A stretch of 64,000 bases of DNA from Mycobacterium asiaticum (GTDB lineage Bacteria > Actinomycetota > Actinomycetes > Mycobacteriales > Mycobacteriaceae). Every line of letters begins with the position of its first letter. Positions within the stretch are counted from its first letter, which is position 1. The stretch spans positions 30,851 to 94,850 of the forward strand of contig NZ_LZLS01000099.1 of NCBI RefSeq assembly GCF_001673365.1, read 5' to 3'. A program made the position numbers and the translations under genes. The notes beneath the pieces are model-generated. The model was given only the letters and a program-made list of their open reading frames with translations, did not search any database and was not told the origin of the DNA. Of this stretch, positions 1-9,108 are shown piece by piece.

Positions 1-736
1 GCAGTTCACACACCCGGTTGGGTGGGTCGGCCGGTGAAAAGGTCGTCGTGATCACCAGTCGGTGTCCTCCCGGCGGACGGCTCAGATTGGTGAACGAGGT
101 GGTGGCCAGCACCGAGTTCGGGGTGATTTGCAAGCCGCGGCCGGTTTGAATGTGGACCGCACGCCAATTGGCCTCAACGATCTGGCCCCGCGCGGCCGGG
201 GTATCCAGCCAGTCGCCGATTCGGAAGGGTTGTTCGAACAGCATGAACAGGCCGGACACGATCTGGCCGACGGAATTTTGCAGCATCAGACCGATGACCA
301 CCGACGTCACACCGAGGGCGGTGAAGATGCCGCCGACACGCACGCCCCAGACAAAGGACAAAATCACTGCCAGCCCGGCCCCGATCAATAAGAACCGGGT
401 TACGTCAAGGAATATGGCCGGTACCCGCTGCCGCCACGATCCCTGCGGCGCCCCCTCGAACACCGTCGCGTTGAGTCCGGACAGCAGCAGCACCAGCAGC
501 ACGAAGCCGAAAACCGTGCCGAGCAGGCGGACCGAGGTGAAGTCGGCCGGCATCCTGGCCACTTCGACGAGCAGCACCAGCAGCGCGCCCAGGGGGACCA
601 GATAATTGCGCAGCAGCAAAACCGGCCGGGCGAGATGGCTTTTCGTGCGGACGAGGCTGTGGTGCCACTCGGTGAGCCCGATCAGCAGCAGCGGCAGTCC
701 GATCACCACAGCGGCGGCCCACCAGAGTGTCAACAT
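1..736 (-). CDS. MscS-family mechanosensitive channel (partial, C-terminus off the window)
   Basis: Only the first 245 residues are inside the window; the frame stays open to base 2. The N-terminus has several hydrophobic segments, followed by a typical MscS pore/beta region with the motif LGVTSVVIGLMLQNSVGQIV (about residues 146-165) and then FEQPFRIGDW. The family forms tension-gated channels in the cytoplasmic membrane. The ATG lies 2 bp after the stop of the upstream cyclase-like gene, so the two are probably co-translated. This pairing matches M. tuberculosis Rv2435c-Rv2434c, where the channel carries a C-terminal cyclic-nucleotide-binding domain. That domain, if present here, lies outside the window. 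Family assignment is secure; ligand gating is inference. Confidence 0.85.
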   Translation of the reverse strand, partial: MLTLWWAAAVVIGLPLLLIGLTEWHHSLVRTKSHLARPVLLLRNYLVPLGALLVLLVEVARMPADFTSVRLLGTVFGFVLLVLLLSGLNATVFEGAPQGSWRQRVPAIFLDVTRFLLIGAGLAVILSFVWGVRVGGIFTALGVTSVVIGLMLQNSVGQIVSGLFMLFEQPFRIGDWLDTPAARGQIVEANWRAVHIQTGRGLQITPNSVLATTSFTNLSRPPGGHRLVITTTFSPADPPNRVCEL

Positions 737-738
737 GG

Positions 739-2913
739 TCACCGTCCCTCCGCGAGTCGCCAGATCTGCTGTTCGGTGCCGTCGACGGTGATGGTTCCCG
801 CCGCGGTGAACTGATGCACGTCGCGGACCACGTCGTGTACCTTCGCGGTGACGTAGATTCCGGATTGTGTTGTGCTACTTGGCATCTGATGGGCCAGATT
901 GACCGCCGCGCCCCACATGTCGTAGACGATGCTGGAACGTCCGACCAGGCCGGAGATAACGTTGCCGGTGTTGATGCCGGCACGCAAGGCCAGCTGTGAG
1001 CTCGTCCTGCTGTTGAACCGCTCGATGATGTCCTGCATCTCGACGGCGAACTCCACGGTTCGGTGCACACTATCCAGGCGGGGGAAGTTCAACCCGCAGC
1101 TGGCCAGATAGCCATGATGAAGGGTTCGAATCGGTTCTACACCAAGGGCTTCCGCTGCGGAGTCGAGTTCCTGGACAAGCCCGTCGATGGCGCCTACCAA
1201 CTCGCGACCGGCCAGGTTCTTCGAAATCTCGTTGAGCCCGACGAAGTCGGCGAAGATGACGGTGACGTCCTGGTGCTCCTGAGCAATGTTCTGCTCACCC
1301 TCGCGATAACGCTGCGCAACCGGCTCGGGCATCAACGATCCGAGGAGACGGTCGTTTTCCTTTCGTTGTTCGTTCAGCAAATCTTCTTTGATCTGCAGAT
1401 TGCGACTCATGCCGTTGAAAGCGTCAGTGAGTTCCCCGATCTCGTCTCGTGAGGTCACCGGGATCGACACCGCATAGTTGCCCGCACTGATCTCGTGAGT
1501 GCCGGCCTGCAATCGCCGGATGGGGCGCACGAAAATCTGTGCCACCAGCAGCGCGGCGATGCAGATCACGAAAACCATTGCGGCCGTTGTCACCACCAGG
1601 GTTTGGGTGAGCGACTCCACCCGGGCATTGGATTCGTCGGTTTCCCGGGTGGCCAGAATCGACCAGTGCAGATCGGAATTCGGCAACGACAATGGCGCGT
1701 ACGCCACGAGTTCCCGGCGGCCCAGATAGCTGGTGTCGATCATGGTCCCGGTCCCGCCGCGTTGCGCGGCCCGCACGGCTGGGGTTGCGACGGGCTGCAC
1801 CAGTGTCGTGCCATGCCACCGCAGCGCGTCCTGGACAATATCGGGACGGGTGCCGGCCGCAATCACCTCCTCCTGGTAGCGCTTCGGGTCTTCGATGAAC
1901 AGACGCGAGTCGGACCGCATCAGATTGTCCGGACCCGCCAGATAGGTTTCGCCGGTCTTGCCCATTCCGGCGGCTTCCCACTGTTTGTCGGCGGTCATGA
2001 TGCGATTCACCTTCGAGATCGGCAACGGCAACGCCAACACTCCTGAAGCCTTGCCCGGCGGCCCGATCGGGGCCACCAGCCACGCCGTCGGCGCACCCAG
2101 CTGCGCCTGATAGGGCTGAAAGTCGGTGATCCACACGAAATCCGTTGCGTTGGCTGCCATTGCCCGCTCGTAGGCGCCACGCAGGTTGGAGTCACGGAAC
2201 GGCCCATTGAGGATGTTGGTGCCAAGCGAGGGCGACTTCTTCACGCTGTAGACCACGTTGCCGCGCGCGTCTAGCAGCAACGCGTCGCGGTATTCGAACC
2301 GGGTCGCGATTTCGCGAAAGTAGTTGTTGAAGCGGGCATTAGCCGCCGACCAGGCGCTGCCGTCGCCGGCGTCATTCGAGGCGGCGCCGCTGGGCGTCAC
2401 GGTGTAGTGCGCCTGCAGGTATCGCTGCGAATTGTTGGTCGGCAGTAGGGCATCGAGGTCCAGCTTGGTGCCAGTGATGTCCTGAACAGGTTTGATCAAC
2501 TTGTCGTTGTAGTAGTTGACCAACGCCTGTTGTTGGGCGGCGTCGATGGTCGCATTCGCCAGCTGGTCGTATCCCGCGGTGAACGCCTGCACCGCCTCCG
2601 TCGCGGTCGACCCGCGGCTGTAGATGACCAACGAATTGCTCAGATCCGCGAACAGCGTCTCCACGGCGCGTTGCTGCGCGGAGCGCAGTTGGGTCATCCG
2701 CTCGGAAGCCGACGGCAATAAGGCGTTGCGGGCGGTGACGTACCCGACCACCCCGATGACGCCCAGCGACAGCAGGCTGGCCGTCAACAGCATCGCCATC
2801 ACCTTGGACTGCAAGCTGAACCAGGCCACCAACTTCGGACGGCGCCGTCGACGCCGCGGGCTGGGGGGTTGTTCGTCCGGGGGTACCGGCTCGGCCGAGG
2901 GCGGCGACGTCAA
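739..2913 (-). CDS. Membrane sensor with HAMP and degenerate class III cyclase domain (Rv2435c-like)
   Basis: This 724-residue protein has a short basic cytoplasmic N-terminus, a first membrane helix near residues 35-60, an extracytoplasmic Cache-like sensor of about 350 residues, a second helix (AAMVFVICIAALLVAQIF, near 450), a HAMP linker and a C-terminal class III nucleotide cyclase fold. The first metal Asp is present (VIFADF). The second metal site, normally Gly-Asp, reads His-His (TLHHGYLAS), the substrate Lys is Arg, and the late motif reads WGAAVNLAHQM, with Ala and Gln in place of Asp and Arg. Catalysis is therefore doubtful; it may act as a binding or signalling domain. The start is TTG with a GAGAGGAAG ribosome site just upstream. 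It is followed 2 bp later by the MscS gene. Size and layout match M. tuberculosis Rv2435c. Confidence 0.85.
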   Translation of the reverse strand: MTSPPSAEPVPPDEQPPSPRRRRRRPKLVAWFSLQSKVMAMLLTASLLSLGVIGVVGYVTARNALLPSASERMTQLRSAQQRAVETLFADLSNSLVIYSRGSTATEAVQAFTAGYDQLANATIDAAQQQALVNYYNDKLIKPVQDITGTKLDLDALLPTNNSQRYLQAHYTVTPSGAASNDAGDGSAWSAANARFNNYFREIATRFEYRDALLLDARGNVVYSVKKSPSLGTNILNGPFRDSNLRGAYERAMAANATDFVWITDFQPYQAQLGAPTAWLVAPIGPPGKASGVLALPLPISKVNRIMTADKQWEAAGMGKTGETYLAGPDNLMRSDSRLFIEDPKRYQEEVIAAGTRPDIVQDALRWHGTTLVQPVATPAVRAAQRGGTGTMIDTSYLGRRELVAYAPLSLPNSDLHWSILATRETDESNARVESLTQTLVVTTAAMVFVICIAALLVAQIFVRPIRRLQAGTHEISAGNYAVSIPVTSRDEIGELTDAFNGMSRNLQIKEDLLNEQRKENDRLLGSLMPEPVAQRYREGEQNIAQEHQDVTVIFADFVGLNEISKNLAGRELVGAIDGLVQELDSAAEALGVEPIRTLHHGYLASCGLNFPRLDSVHRTVEFAVEMQDIIERFNSRTSSQLALRAGINTGNVISGLVGRSSIVYDMWGAAVNLAHQMPSSTTQSGIYVTAKVHDVVRDVHQFTAAGTITVDGTEQQIWRLAEGR

Positions 2914-3018
2914 AGCACTTCCTCTCCCCGCGTATCCGACAGCAAATGCAGCCTATTAGGTCGCCGGAACACCCGTCACAACACCGGTGCGCATCGCCGA
3001 GCGCTCCATTGGCTGACG

Positions 3019-4734
3019 TCAGCCGGGCTGCCCTGCTCGGCCGGCCGCACCGACTGCGCCGTCGGCGCCCACCTGCCCGTTGGTGCCGGCCAACCCGGTA
3101 AGCACACCACCGGCACCACCGGCGCCACCGGCACCCGCGGCTCCACCACCTCCGGCAGCGCCGCCACTACCCGCACCGCCGCCGGCCCCGTAGCCACCCG
3201 CGTTGCCGAACAGTCCTCCCGCGCCGCCGGCACCGCCGTCGCCGCCGATCCCGCCGTCGCCGCCGTCGCCGCCGACCCCGCCGTTGCCTCCGGTGCCCCC
3301 ATTACCGCCCCTGCCGCTCGTGCTGCCACCTGTGCCGCCGGTTCCGCCGGTGCCACCCAGAGCTCCGGCACCGCCGTCACCCGCGCCGCCGCCGATGCCG
3401 CCGTGGCCACCGTCACCGAACACGAAACCGCCGCGACCACCCGCACCGCCGTGACCACCGGCGCCTCCGGTGCCACCGGTGGCGCCGACCCCGCCGGTGC
3501 CGCCGTTGCCTCCGCTACCGGCAACGTCGGTGGGTTGGCCGCCGGCTGACGCGAAGCCGCCGGTTCCTCCCTTGCCGCCGGCGGCGCCGATTCCGCCTGT
3601 TCCGCCATCACCGCCGTTACCACCCAGAATTAGGGTTCCGGCCTGTACGGATCCGAAGGCTCCGGCGCCGGCGCCTCCTCCATCACCGCCGTCGCCGCCC
3701 TGTGCACCGGCGCCACCAGTTCCGCCGGTGCCGCCAGTACCTCCCCGGGCCTCACCGAGGCTGACGGTAGTTGCGAAGCCTCCCTCGCCTCCCGTGCCAC
3801 CGCGAGCACCCAAGCCGCCGGTGCCGCCCGCGCCACCAGCGCCGCCCTGGTTGAAGCCTGGCGAGCTACCTGCGTTGCTGGTGCCGCCCATGCCGCCATT
3901 GCCGCCGGTTTCGCCGGGGACGGTACCCGGAGAGCCGGTCTGCCCGGGCGTCGCGGGATCGGTGAAATTCGTTGTCCCATCGGCGCCGGTGGCAGCCTGG
4001 GCAACTTCGGCGACTGGGCCAGGATTGCCGCTGGTTCCCGTCGCGCCTAGGCCACCCGCGCCGCCGGCTCCGCCGGTGCCGATCAGTCCGGCATTGCCGC
4101 CGATGCCGCCATTGCCGCCGTACCCGCCGGCCTCGGCCGCGGCGCCACCCGCGCCGCCCGCGCCGCCGTTGCCGAACAGGGCGCCGCCGTTGCCGCCGGC
4201 GCCGCCGGGTGCACCGCTGCCGCCGAGGCCGCCGCTGCCGCCGTTGCCGAGTAGCCCGGCGGACCCGCCGTTGCCGCCGCGCTGGCCGGCCCCGCCGGGC
4301 GCTCCGTTGCCGCCGTTACCCCACAGCAGCCCGCCGGCACCGCCCGCTTGTCCGGGCGCCGTGCCGTTGGTGCCGTCACCGATCAGCGGGCGCCCAAGGA
4401 GCGCTTGAGTCGGAGCGTTGATGAGGTCCAGCACGGGTTGTAGAGGTGACGCGTTGGCAACTTCGGCGCTGGCATATAGGTTTCCGCCGGTTGCCAAGGT
4501 GCGCACGAATTGCTCATGGAAGGACGCGACCTGCGCGCTGAGTGCTTGATAACCCTGAGCGTGGGTGCTGAAAGCCGCGGCGATGGCCGCTGAAATCTCA
4601 TCGGCTGCGGCGGTCAGGATTTCGGTGGTGTGGGTGGCCGCGGCGGCGTTGGCTGCGCCCATAGCCGAACCAATGCTGGCAAGCTCCGTCGCCGCCGCCG
4701 TGACCATACTTGGTGCCGCAATCACAAACGACAT
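3019..4734 (-). CDS. PE_PGRS family protein
   Basis: The 571-residue product begins with a PE domain ([20 protein letters not shown], residues 1 to about 95) that contains the YASAE form of the YxxxD/E secretion motif. A linker with GRPLIGDG follows at about 113-120. The rest is a long Gly-Gly-Ala/Gly-Gly-Asn repeat domain with interspersed GLFGNGG-like units. PE_PGRS proteins are exported by ESX type VII systems, usually ESX-5, to the cell envelope. The ATG has a strong GGAGGA site 6-8 bases upstream. No distinct C-terminal enzyme domain is visible; the repeats run almost to the end. The opposite strand shows long proline-rich reading frames, which are mirror images of the repeats and not genes. 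Confidence 0.95.
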   Translation of the reverse strand: MSFVIAAPSMVTAAATELASIGSAMGAANAAAATHTTEILTAAADEISAAIAAAFSTHAQGYQALSAQVASFHEQFVRTLATGGNLYASAEVANASPLQPVLDLINAPTQALLGRPLIGDGTNGTAPGQAGGAGGLLWGNGGNGAPGGAGQRGGNGGSAGLLGNGGSGGLGGSGAPGGAGGNGGALFGNGGAGGAGGAAAEAGGYGGNGGIGGNAGLIGTGGAGGAGGLGATGTSGNPGPVAEVAQAATGADGTTNFTDPATPGQTGSPGTVPGETGGNGGMGGTSNAGSSPGFNQGGAGGAGGTGGLGARGGTGGEGGFATTVSLGEARGGTGGTGGTGGAGAQGGDGGDGGGAGAGAFGSVQAGTLILGGNGGDGGTGGIGAAGGKGGTGGFASAGGQPTDVAGSGGNGGTGGVGATGGTGGAGGHGGAGGRGGFVFGDGGHGGIGGGAGDGGAGALGGTGGTGGTGGSTSGRGGNGGTGGNGGVGGDGGDGGIGGDGGAGGAGGLFGNAGGYGAGGGAGSGGAAGGGGAAGAGGAGGAGGVLTGLAGTNGQVGADGAVGAAGRAGQPG

Positions 4735-4850
4735 GCCGCTCCTCCGAACTGTTTGCTATCAGGCGGTTCGATGTCTTTCGGCCGTCGGCAAGGAGCTGAT
4801 GGTAACGCGATCCTGGCACTCACCGGACGCTTTTGCGAAGGCCTGCGCCT

Positions 4851-5960
4851 CTAGCGATCTGGGTCGTGGTTTCTTGTGCCCATCGATGGTGGCGGCGGCG
4901 AAAACCGACGCCGCTGCGCCAACGAAACGTAGACGAGCGCGACCAGCACCGGCACTTCGATGAGGGGCCCAACCACGCCGGCCAGCGCTTGGCCGGAAGT
5001 GGCTCCGTAGGTGGCGATGGCCACGGCTATGGCGAGCTCGAAGTTGTTGCCGGCGGCGGTGAACGCCAAGGCGGTGGTGCGGTCATAGCTCAGGTGCAGC
5101 AGGTAGCCCAGGATGAACCCGCCGCCCCACATGAGGGCGAAGTAGGCCAGCAGCGGAAGCGCGATGCGCGCGACATCCTGTGGCCGGTTCACGATCTGAT
5201 TTCCTTGCAGGGCAAACAGAATCACGATGGTGAACAACAGCCCATAGAGCGACCACGGCCCGACTGTAGGCAGGAACCGGGCTTCGTACCAGTCGTGACC
5301 CTTGGTTTTTTCTGCGATCCGGCGAGACAAATATCCGGCTAGCAGCGGGATGCCGAGGAAGATCAGCACCGACTCGGCGATATGCCAAGGTGAGGTTGAA
5401 ATCGTCGTCTGCGCAAGGCCTAGCCATCCGGGCAGCACCGAGAGGTAGAACCAGCCGAGTACCGCGAACATGGCCACTTGAAAAATCGAATTCAACGCGA
5501 CGAGGATGGCTGCAGCTTCGCGGTCCCCACAGGCCAAGTCGTTCCAGATGATCACCATGGCGATGCAGCGGGCCAACCCGACGATGATCAGACCGGTCCG
5601 GTACTCGGGCAGATCTGCCAGCAGCAACCAGGCGAGCGCGAACATCAACGCCGGCCCAATGACCCAATTGAGCGTCAGAGAACTAATCAGCAGCTTGCGG
5701 TCATTGACGACGGTGTCAAGGTGGTTATATCGGACCTTTGCCAGGACCGGATACATCATGATCAATAGTCCGAATGCAATGGGGAACGAGATCCCGTCTA
5801 GCTCAAACTTTTCCAGCGCGGTGTTCAGTCCGGGAACCCAACGACTTAGCAGCAACCCGGCGGTCATGGCCAGCCCAATCCATACCGGTAAAAATTTATC
5901 GAGGGTCGAGATGCGGCCTACCACCGCTGGCGCGGTGTGGTGGGGGTGCGTGGTGGTCAA
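4851..5960 (-). CDS. arsB: ACR3-family arsenite efflux permease
   Basis: This is a 369-residue, roughly ten-helix membrane protein of the ACR3/ArsB type that extrudes arsenite. It has the family's functional Cys in the fourth helix (GLARCIAMVIIWNDLACGD, near residue 130) and the conserved GNNFELAIAVAIA segment near 305. The start is TTG, overlapping the TGA of the upstream arsR by 4 bp, which implies translational coupling. M. tuberculosis Rv2643 has an arsenate reductase fused to this permease. Here the protein ends after the last helix in a short charged tail, and no arsC is seen nearby. The symbol follows general use; acr3 is equally suitable. Confidence 0.93.
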   Translation of the reverse strand: MTTTHPHHTAPAVVGRISTLDKFLPVWIGLAMTAGLLLSRWVPGLNTALEKFELDGISFPIAFGLLIMMYPVLAKVRYNHLDTVVNDRKLLISSLTLNWVIGPALMFALAWLLLADLPEYRTGLIIVGLARCIAMVIIWNDLACGDREAAAILVALNSIFQVAMFAVLGWFYLSVLPGWLGLAQTTISTSPWHIAESVLIFLGIPLLAGYLSRRIAEKTKGHDWYEARFLPTVGPWSLYGLLFTIVILFALQGNQIVNRPQDVARIALPLLAYFALMWGGGFILGYLLHLSYDRTTALAFTAAGNNFELAIAVAIATYGATSGQALAGVVGPLIEVPVLVALVYVSLAQRRRFSPPPPSMGTRNHDPDR

Positions 5961-6349
5961 GCGGACGTCTCCAAAGCGGGCTTCTGCAAAGCGGGCGCAT
6001 CAGCATGAACGTTAAGCAGCATTGACAACACGTTGAGTGCCTCGGGCACCACGGCGTAGTACATCCACGAGGCGCGGCGCTGCGAGGTCAATAAACCCGC
6101 CTCGCGCAGCACTTTAAGGTGATGGGAAATCGTTGGCTGGCTCACCTCGACCCCAGCGGAAATGTCACAGACGCAGGCCTCGCTTCCGGTGTGACTGGCA
6201 ATGGAGCTAAGCAGCTGCAATCGCACCGGATCGGCCAATGCCTTGAAGCGCGCGGCCATTTCGACGGCTACCTGTGAGCTCATTGACTGACGCACCATCG
6301 GCGCAACCTCGCAGCACGCCCCAACAGACTGTTGGGCCAGTTTCGACAT
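5957..6349 (-). CDS. arsR: ArsR/SmtB-family metal-sensing repressor
   Basis: This is a 130-residue winged-helix repressor. The recognition region reads VSQPTISHHLKVLREAGLL. A Cys pair sits in CVCDIS at the helix before it, which is the classic As(III)/metal site of ArsR proteins, and two more Cys occur at the N-terminus (GACCEV). The start was set at the ATG opening MSKLAQQS because the upstream in-frame sequence is not conserved-looking. It lies between cadI and the arsenite permease on the same strand, matching Rv2642 in M. tuberculosis. AT-rich TCGAT repeats just upstream (around 6350-6372) may be an internal operator or promoter. Confidence 0.92.
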   Translation of the reverse strand: MSKLAQQSVGACCEVAPMVRQSMSSQVAVEMAARFKALADPVRLQLLSSIASHTGSEACVCDISAGVEVSQPTISHHLKVLREAGLLTSQRRASWMYYAVVPEALNVLSMLLNVHADAPALQKPALETSA

Positions 6350-6438
6350 ACATCGATATTGACACTCATCGAATCCACCCGCAACTGCCCCGTAGGTAAT
6401 CAGGTCGGCGTTGCGCAGTTCGATGTCGCGGGGGAGGC

Positions 6439-6873
6439 CTAGCTCCCGCAGCACGCGGCGGCCTCGTCATCGCCGGTTGCAGCCTGTTGCGAACCGGCTC
6501 CAAAGGTCTCAGAGTCGGCCAGCACGGTATAGATCTCCCAGCTTTCCCCACCGGGGCCGCTCACCCACACCTTGTCCTGCGTGGCAAAACAACATGTCGT
6601 CCCGATCTCTGCTGCGGTCAGCATCCCGGCCTCGGCAAGCCGAGTGATTTCGGCATGCACCATGTCGCTGGAGCCGACCTCCACGCCGAGGTGATTGAGC
6701 GTCCCTCCGGCGCCGGGATTTTCGAGTAAGACCAATTTCAATGGTGGATCGGCGATCGCGAAGTTGGCGTATCCCGGCTTGCGCTTGGCCGGCTCGGTCT
6801 TAAAAAGCTTGGAGTAGAACATGATTGCGGCCTCGAGGTCGTTGACGTTGAGAGCGAGCTGCACACGGGACAT
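6439..6873 (-). CDS. cadI: CadI/ArsI-type glyoxalase-fold protein
   Basis: This 144-residue protein has a vicinal-oxygen-chelate (glyoxalase/dioxygenase) fold. It begins MSRVQLALNVNDLEAAIMFY and has the NHLGVEV and SWEIYTVLAD motifs that supply metal-binding His and Glu. A Cys pair (TTCCFATQDKVWV) and a C-terminal CC (AAACCGS) can bind thiophilic metals. M. tuberculosis CadI (Rv2641) is cadmium-induced; related ArsI enzymes cleave the C-As bond of methyl-arsenite. Which role holds here cannot be told from sequence. The ATG has a GGAGGTG site 8 bases upstream, in the middle of the operator region shared with the divergent arsR. Confidence 0.92.
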   Translation of the reverse strand: MSRVQLALNVNDLEAAIMFYSKLFKTEPAKRKPGYANFAIADPPLKLVLLENPGAGGTLNHLGVEVGSSDMVHAEITRLAEAGMLTAAEIGTTCCFATQDKVWVSGPGGESWEIYTVLADSETFGAGSQQAATGDDEAAACCGS

Positions 6874-6894
6874 TCCTAGACACCTCCGAATAGT

Positions 6895-6951
6895 TTGACA
6901 TATATCAAAGTCAATCCACCTCAGTGTTCCTATTACTTTGATATATGTCAA
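6895..6951. promoter_or_regulatory. Paired inverted-repeat operator between divergent cadI and arsR genes
   Basis: Two 17-base arms, 6895-6911 and 6935-6951, are perfect reverse complements separated by 23 bases. Each arm contains TTGACATATATCAA, which is itself close to palindromic and resembles ArsR/SmtB operators. The element is AT-rich in a GC-rich background and occupies the only gap between the divergent cadI operon and the plus-strand arsR. It probably gives joint metal-responsive control of both directions. Confidence 0.8.
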
Positions 6952-6972
6952 GGTGTCTGGCACGCTGGATTG

Positions 6973-7332
6973 GTGCCCAAGACATTGCCCGAGATCGACA
7001 TCTCCGCTCCCGTTTGCTGCGCACCGGTAGCGGCAGAGCTGATGAGCGACGACGACGCCCTGTCGGTTGCCCTACGGCTTAAAGCCCTGGCCGATCCCGC
7101 ACGGCTCAAGATCATGTCTTACCTGTTCAGCTCATCTGCGGGCGAAGAGGTCAGCGGCAAGTTGGCGGCGGTACTTAAACTCAGCGACGGCACCGTCAGC
7201 CATCACCTGACTCAACTGCGTAACGCTGGGCTGGTCGTCTCCGACCGCCGCGGCGTAAACGTCTTCTACCGGGCACACCCTGAAGCCCTGAAAGCGCTCA
7301 GCGCGGTACTCAATCCCGACTGTTGTCGTTAG
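6973..7332 (+). CDS. ArsR/SmtB-family repressor (Rv2640c-like)
   Basis: This is a 119-residue winged-helix regulator with recognition helix LSDGTVSHHLTQLRNAGLVV. It carries Cys pairs at both ends (APVCCAPV and DCCR), which could form an intersubunit metal site, while the usual CxC of the central helix is absent (GEEVSGKL). The GTG start at 6973 gives exactly the 119 residues recalled for M. tuberculosis Rv2640c. It is transcribed away from cadI across the paired operator at 6895-6951, so self-repression together with control of cadI-arsR-acr3 is likely. Confidence 0.9.
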   Translation: MPKTLPEIDISAPVCCAPVAAELMSDDDALSVALRLKALADPARLKIMSYLFSSSAGEEVSGKLAAVLKLSDGTVSHHLTQLRNAGLVVSDRRGVNVFYRAHPEALKALSAVLNPDCCR

Positions 7333-7362
7333 CCCACAGCCTTTGCCCGAAATCTTGGTTGT

Positions 7363-8730
7363 CTAGCCGCCAAACAGCAGATACAACCCGGTGAAGGTGT
7401 AGCCCACCATGACCAGCATCATCGTGAGCTGGCCGGTGAGCTGGTTGTCCGCGGGCAGCAGTCGCAAGGCTTTGTCGTGTGCCGCGATCACCGCCACGAT
7501 GTGGCCGGTGACCACGCAGGCCACTTTGATCGTGGACAGCACCGCGGGATGCATGGACAACAAATACGTGACGTGAGCGTCGGCCAGGCCCAACGGGTTC
7601 CATCCCCGCCCCAGCGGATCCGCGAGGGCGATGACGGCCTGCTGCCCGCGCTCGACCAGATAGGTCAGGTAGTGCGCGAAGATGTAGCCCACCACGATCG
7701 GAATCAGCGAGTGCGCCAGTTGCCCGGGCAAGTCGCGACGCTGCTCTTTGTCAACCCCACCGGTCGCCCGAGCCGCGAGCGAAAAAGTCACCGCGACAAC
7801 GGAAATGAAGACGATCAGGCCGACAGTCCGCAAAACTGACGACGTCAACGTCTCCGGGACTCCATGCAAGTCGCGGGCGATTCCGTCGGCGAAATTGCGC
7901 CAGGTCGGTGCGGCGGAAAAGCTGTCGAAGGCGGTGGAGCCGAGCAGTACCGCCAGCATCATCACGACGCCGGGACGCACCGGCAGCGACGGCAGGTGGT
8001 CGAACGGGTTGCCGACGACGATCTTGCCGGTGTCGGGATTTCGCCAGAACGGACAGAGCCGGGATACGGCCATGCTGTAAACGCCGAACGGGTCCGCCCG
8101 GGCCAGCCAGCGCTGGCCACATAGCCACGCCCCGACCAAAAGCACGAGTGTGTAGACCAGCAACCACGTCTCGACCGCGGTCAGCGACGCCGAGTCCGGA
8201 CTGGCCAACTCCATCCAGACGAACGCGAACAGCCCGAGCGCGGCGGGGCGGTACCCCCAGCTTTCCGGGTAGCGCAACCGCGGTCGACGGAGTCCTTGCG
8301 GCACGCAGCGCCGCAGCACGAGATACGCCGTGCGAACCGGCGATACCACTCGCCATACCGGTCCGAACAACAGCGACAGCGCCACCAGTCCGACCCAGAG
8401 CAGCACGTAGAACGCGCCGAGCAAACCGTTGGCGGAGGTTTGCGGACCCCAAATCCCGGCCAGCAGTACCCATATCGCGAACAGCAACGCCAATCCGGCA
8501 ACGGTCCAGCGGGTGATGCGGGAATCAACTACCGCGGTCACCGCGTCCGGCAACGGGTGGCCGGGCTTGCCCGGATCGAATCGCGGCTTCTTCCAAGCCA
8601 GCGCGACGAGGGCGAACGTGAAGGTCAGCGCCCACGCCGCGCCGATCAGCGCAAAGGTGTACGGCACCGGAAGGTCATTCGAACCGCCGAGGCCATGCGC
8701 TAGCACCGACACCGCGCCGCCCGCCGTCAC
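7363..8730 (-). CDS. Polytopic membrane protein of unknown function, partner of cupredoxin-like lipoprotein
   Basis: This 455-residue protein has about ten to twelve predicted membrane helices. Histidines cluster in the C-terminal part (AHYLTYLVERGQQ, LLSMHPAVLSTIKVACV and TGHIVAVIAAHDKAL, residues about 360-430), as in membrane metal or haem sites. It has no ABC, MFS or ion-channel motif that I recognise. From memory, similar actinobacterial proteins are sometimes labelled fenitrothion hydrolase next to a cupredoxin, but the sequence itself gives no proof of that activity. The GTG start overlaps the stop of the lipoprotein gene by 4 bp, so the two are translationally coupled. It is the last gene of the four-gene minus-strand operon. 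Confidence 0.75.
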   Translation of the reverse strand: MTAGGAVSVLAHGLGGSNDLPVPYTFALIGAAWALTFTFALVALAWKKPRFDPGKPGHPLPDAVTAVVDSRITRWTVAGLALLFAIWVLLAGIWGPQTSANGLLGAFYVLLWVGLVALSLLFGPVWRVVSPVRTAYLVLRRCVPQGLRRPRLRYPESWGYRPAALGLFAFVWMELASPDSASLTAVETWLLVYTLVLLVGAWLCGQRWLARADPFGVYSMAVSRLCPFWRNPDTGKIVVGNPFDHLPSLPVRPGVVMMLAVLLGSTAFDSFSAAPTWRNFADGIARDLHGVPETLTSSVLRTVGLIVFISVVAVTFSLAARATGGVDKEQRRDLPGQLAHSLIPIVVGYIFAHYLTYLVERGQQAVIALADPLGRGWNPLGLADAHVTYLLSMHPAVLSTIKVACVVTGHIVAVIAAHDKALRLLPADNQLTGQLTMMLVMVGYTFTGLYLLFGG

Positions 8731-9104
8731 GGCTGGATTTGGATGGTGGCGATCGTCTTATGCAGGTGGTGGGACTCGACGTCGACGCTGCCCGGAACGT
8801 CGACGCTGAATTCGAAAGTCTGGTTCGGCGCGGCGATGACCGCGAACTTGTGGTCGGGCACCGAATGGACGTGCAGTTCGTCGGTGGCGTCGCTGGAGAC
8901 GTGCAGGGTGATCTGCTGTTTGACCTTCGCCTGCAACCTGACGTTCGTCGGGGATATCTGCCCGTTCGCGATCGTGACGTTGATCGTCGGGCCAGCCCCC
9001 GAACTGGGGCTCGCACCTGGACTCGGCGAGTTACCGCCACAGGCCACCAGAGCACACGTCAGTAGGCTCGCCCACGCCGCAACGAAGGCACGTCTGTAGG
9101 TCAT
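8727..9104 (-). CDS. Cupredoxin-like lipoprotein
   Basis: This 125-residue protein has a type II signal peptide ending in ALVAC (Cys near residue 20), so it should be anchored to the outer face of the membrane. The mature part is a small beta-sandwich with DELHVHSVPDH and a C-terminal VESHHLHKTIATI, a His-rich pattern like the Cupredoxin_1 group. The usual Cys ligand of blue copper proteins is replaced by Ser, so type-1 copper is unlikely, though another copper site is possible. It starts 4 bp after the upstream membrane protein ends and overlaps the next membrane gene by 4 bp. Confidence 0.78.
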   Translation of the reverse strand: MTYRRAFVAAWASLLTCALVACGGNSPSPGASPSSGAGPTINVTIANGQISPTNVRLQAKVKQQITLHVSSDATDELHVHSVPDHKFAVIAAPNQTFEFSVDVPGSVDVESHHLHKTIATIQIQP

Positions 9105-9108
9105 CGAG

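Noticed and set aside
3203..4421. Long proline-rich and Arg-rich reading frames on the plus strand
   Set aside because: They are the opposite strand of the PE_PGRS Gly-rich repeats and show no start signals or domains.
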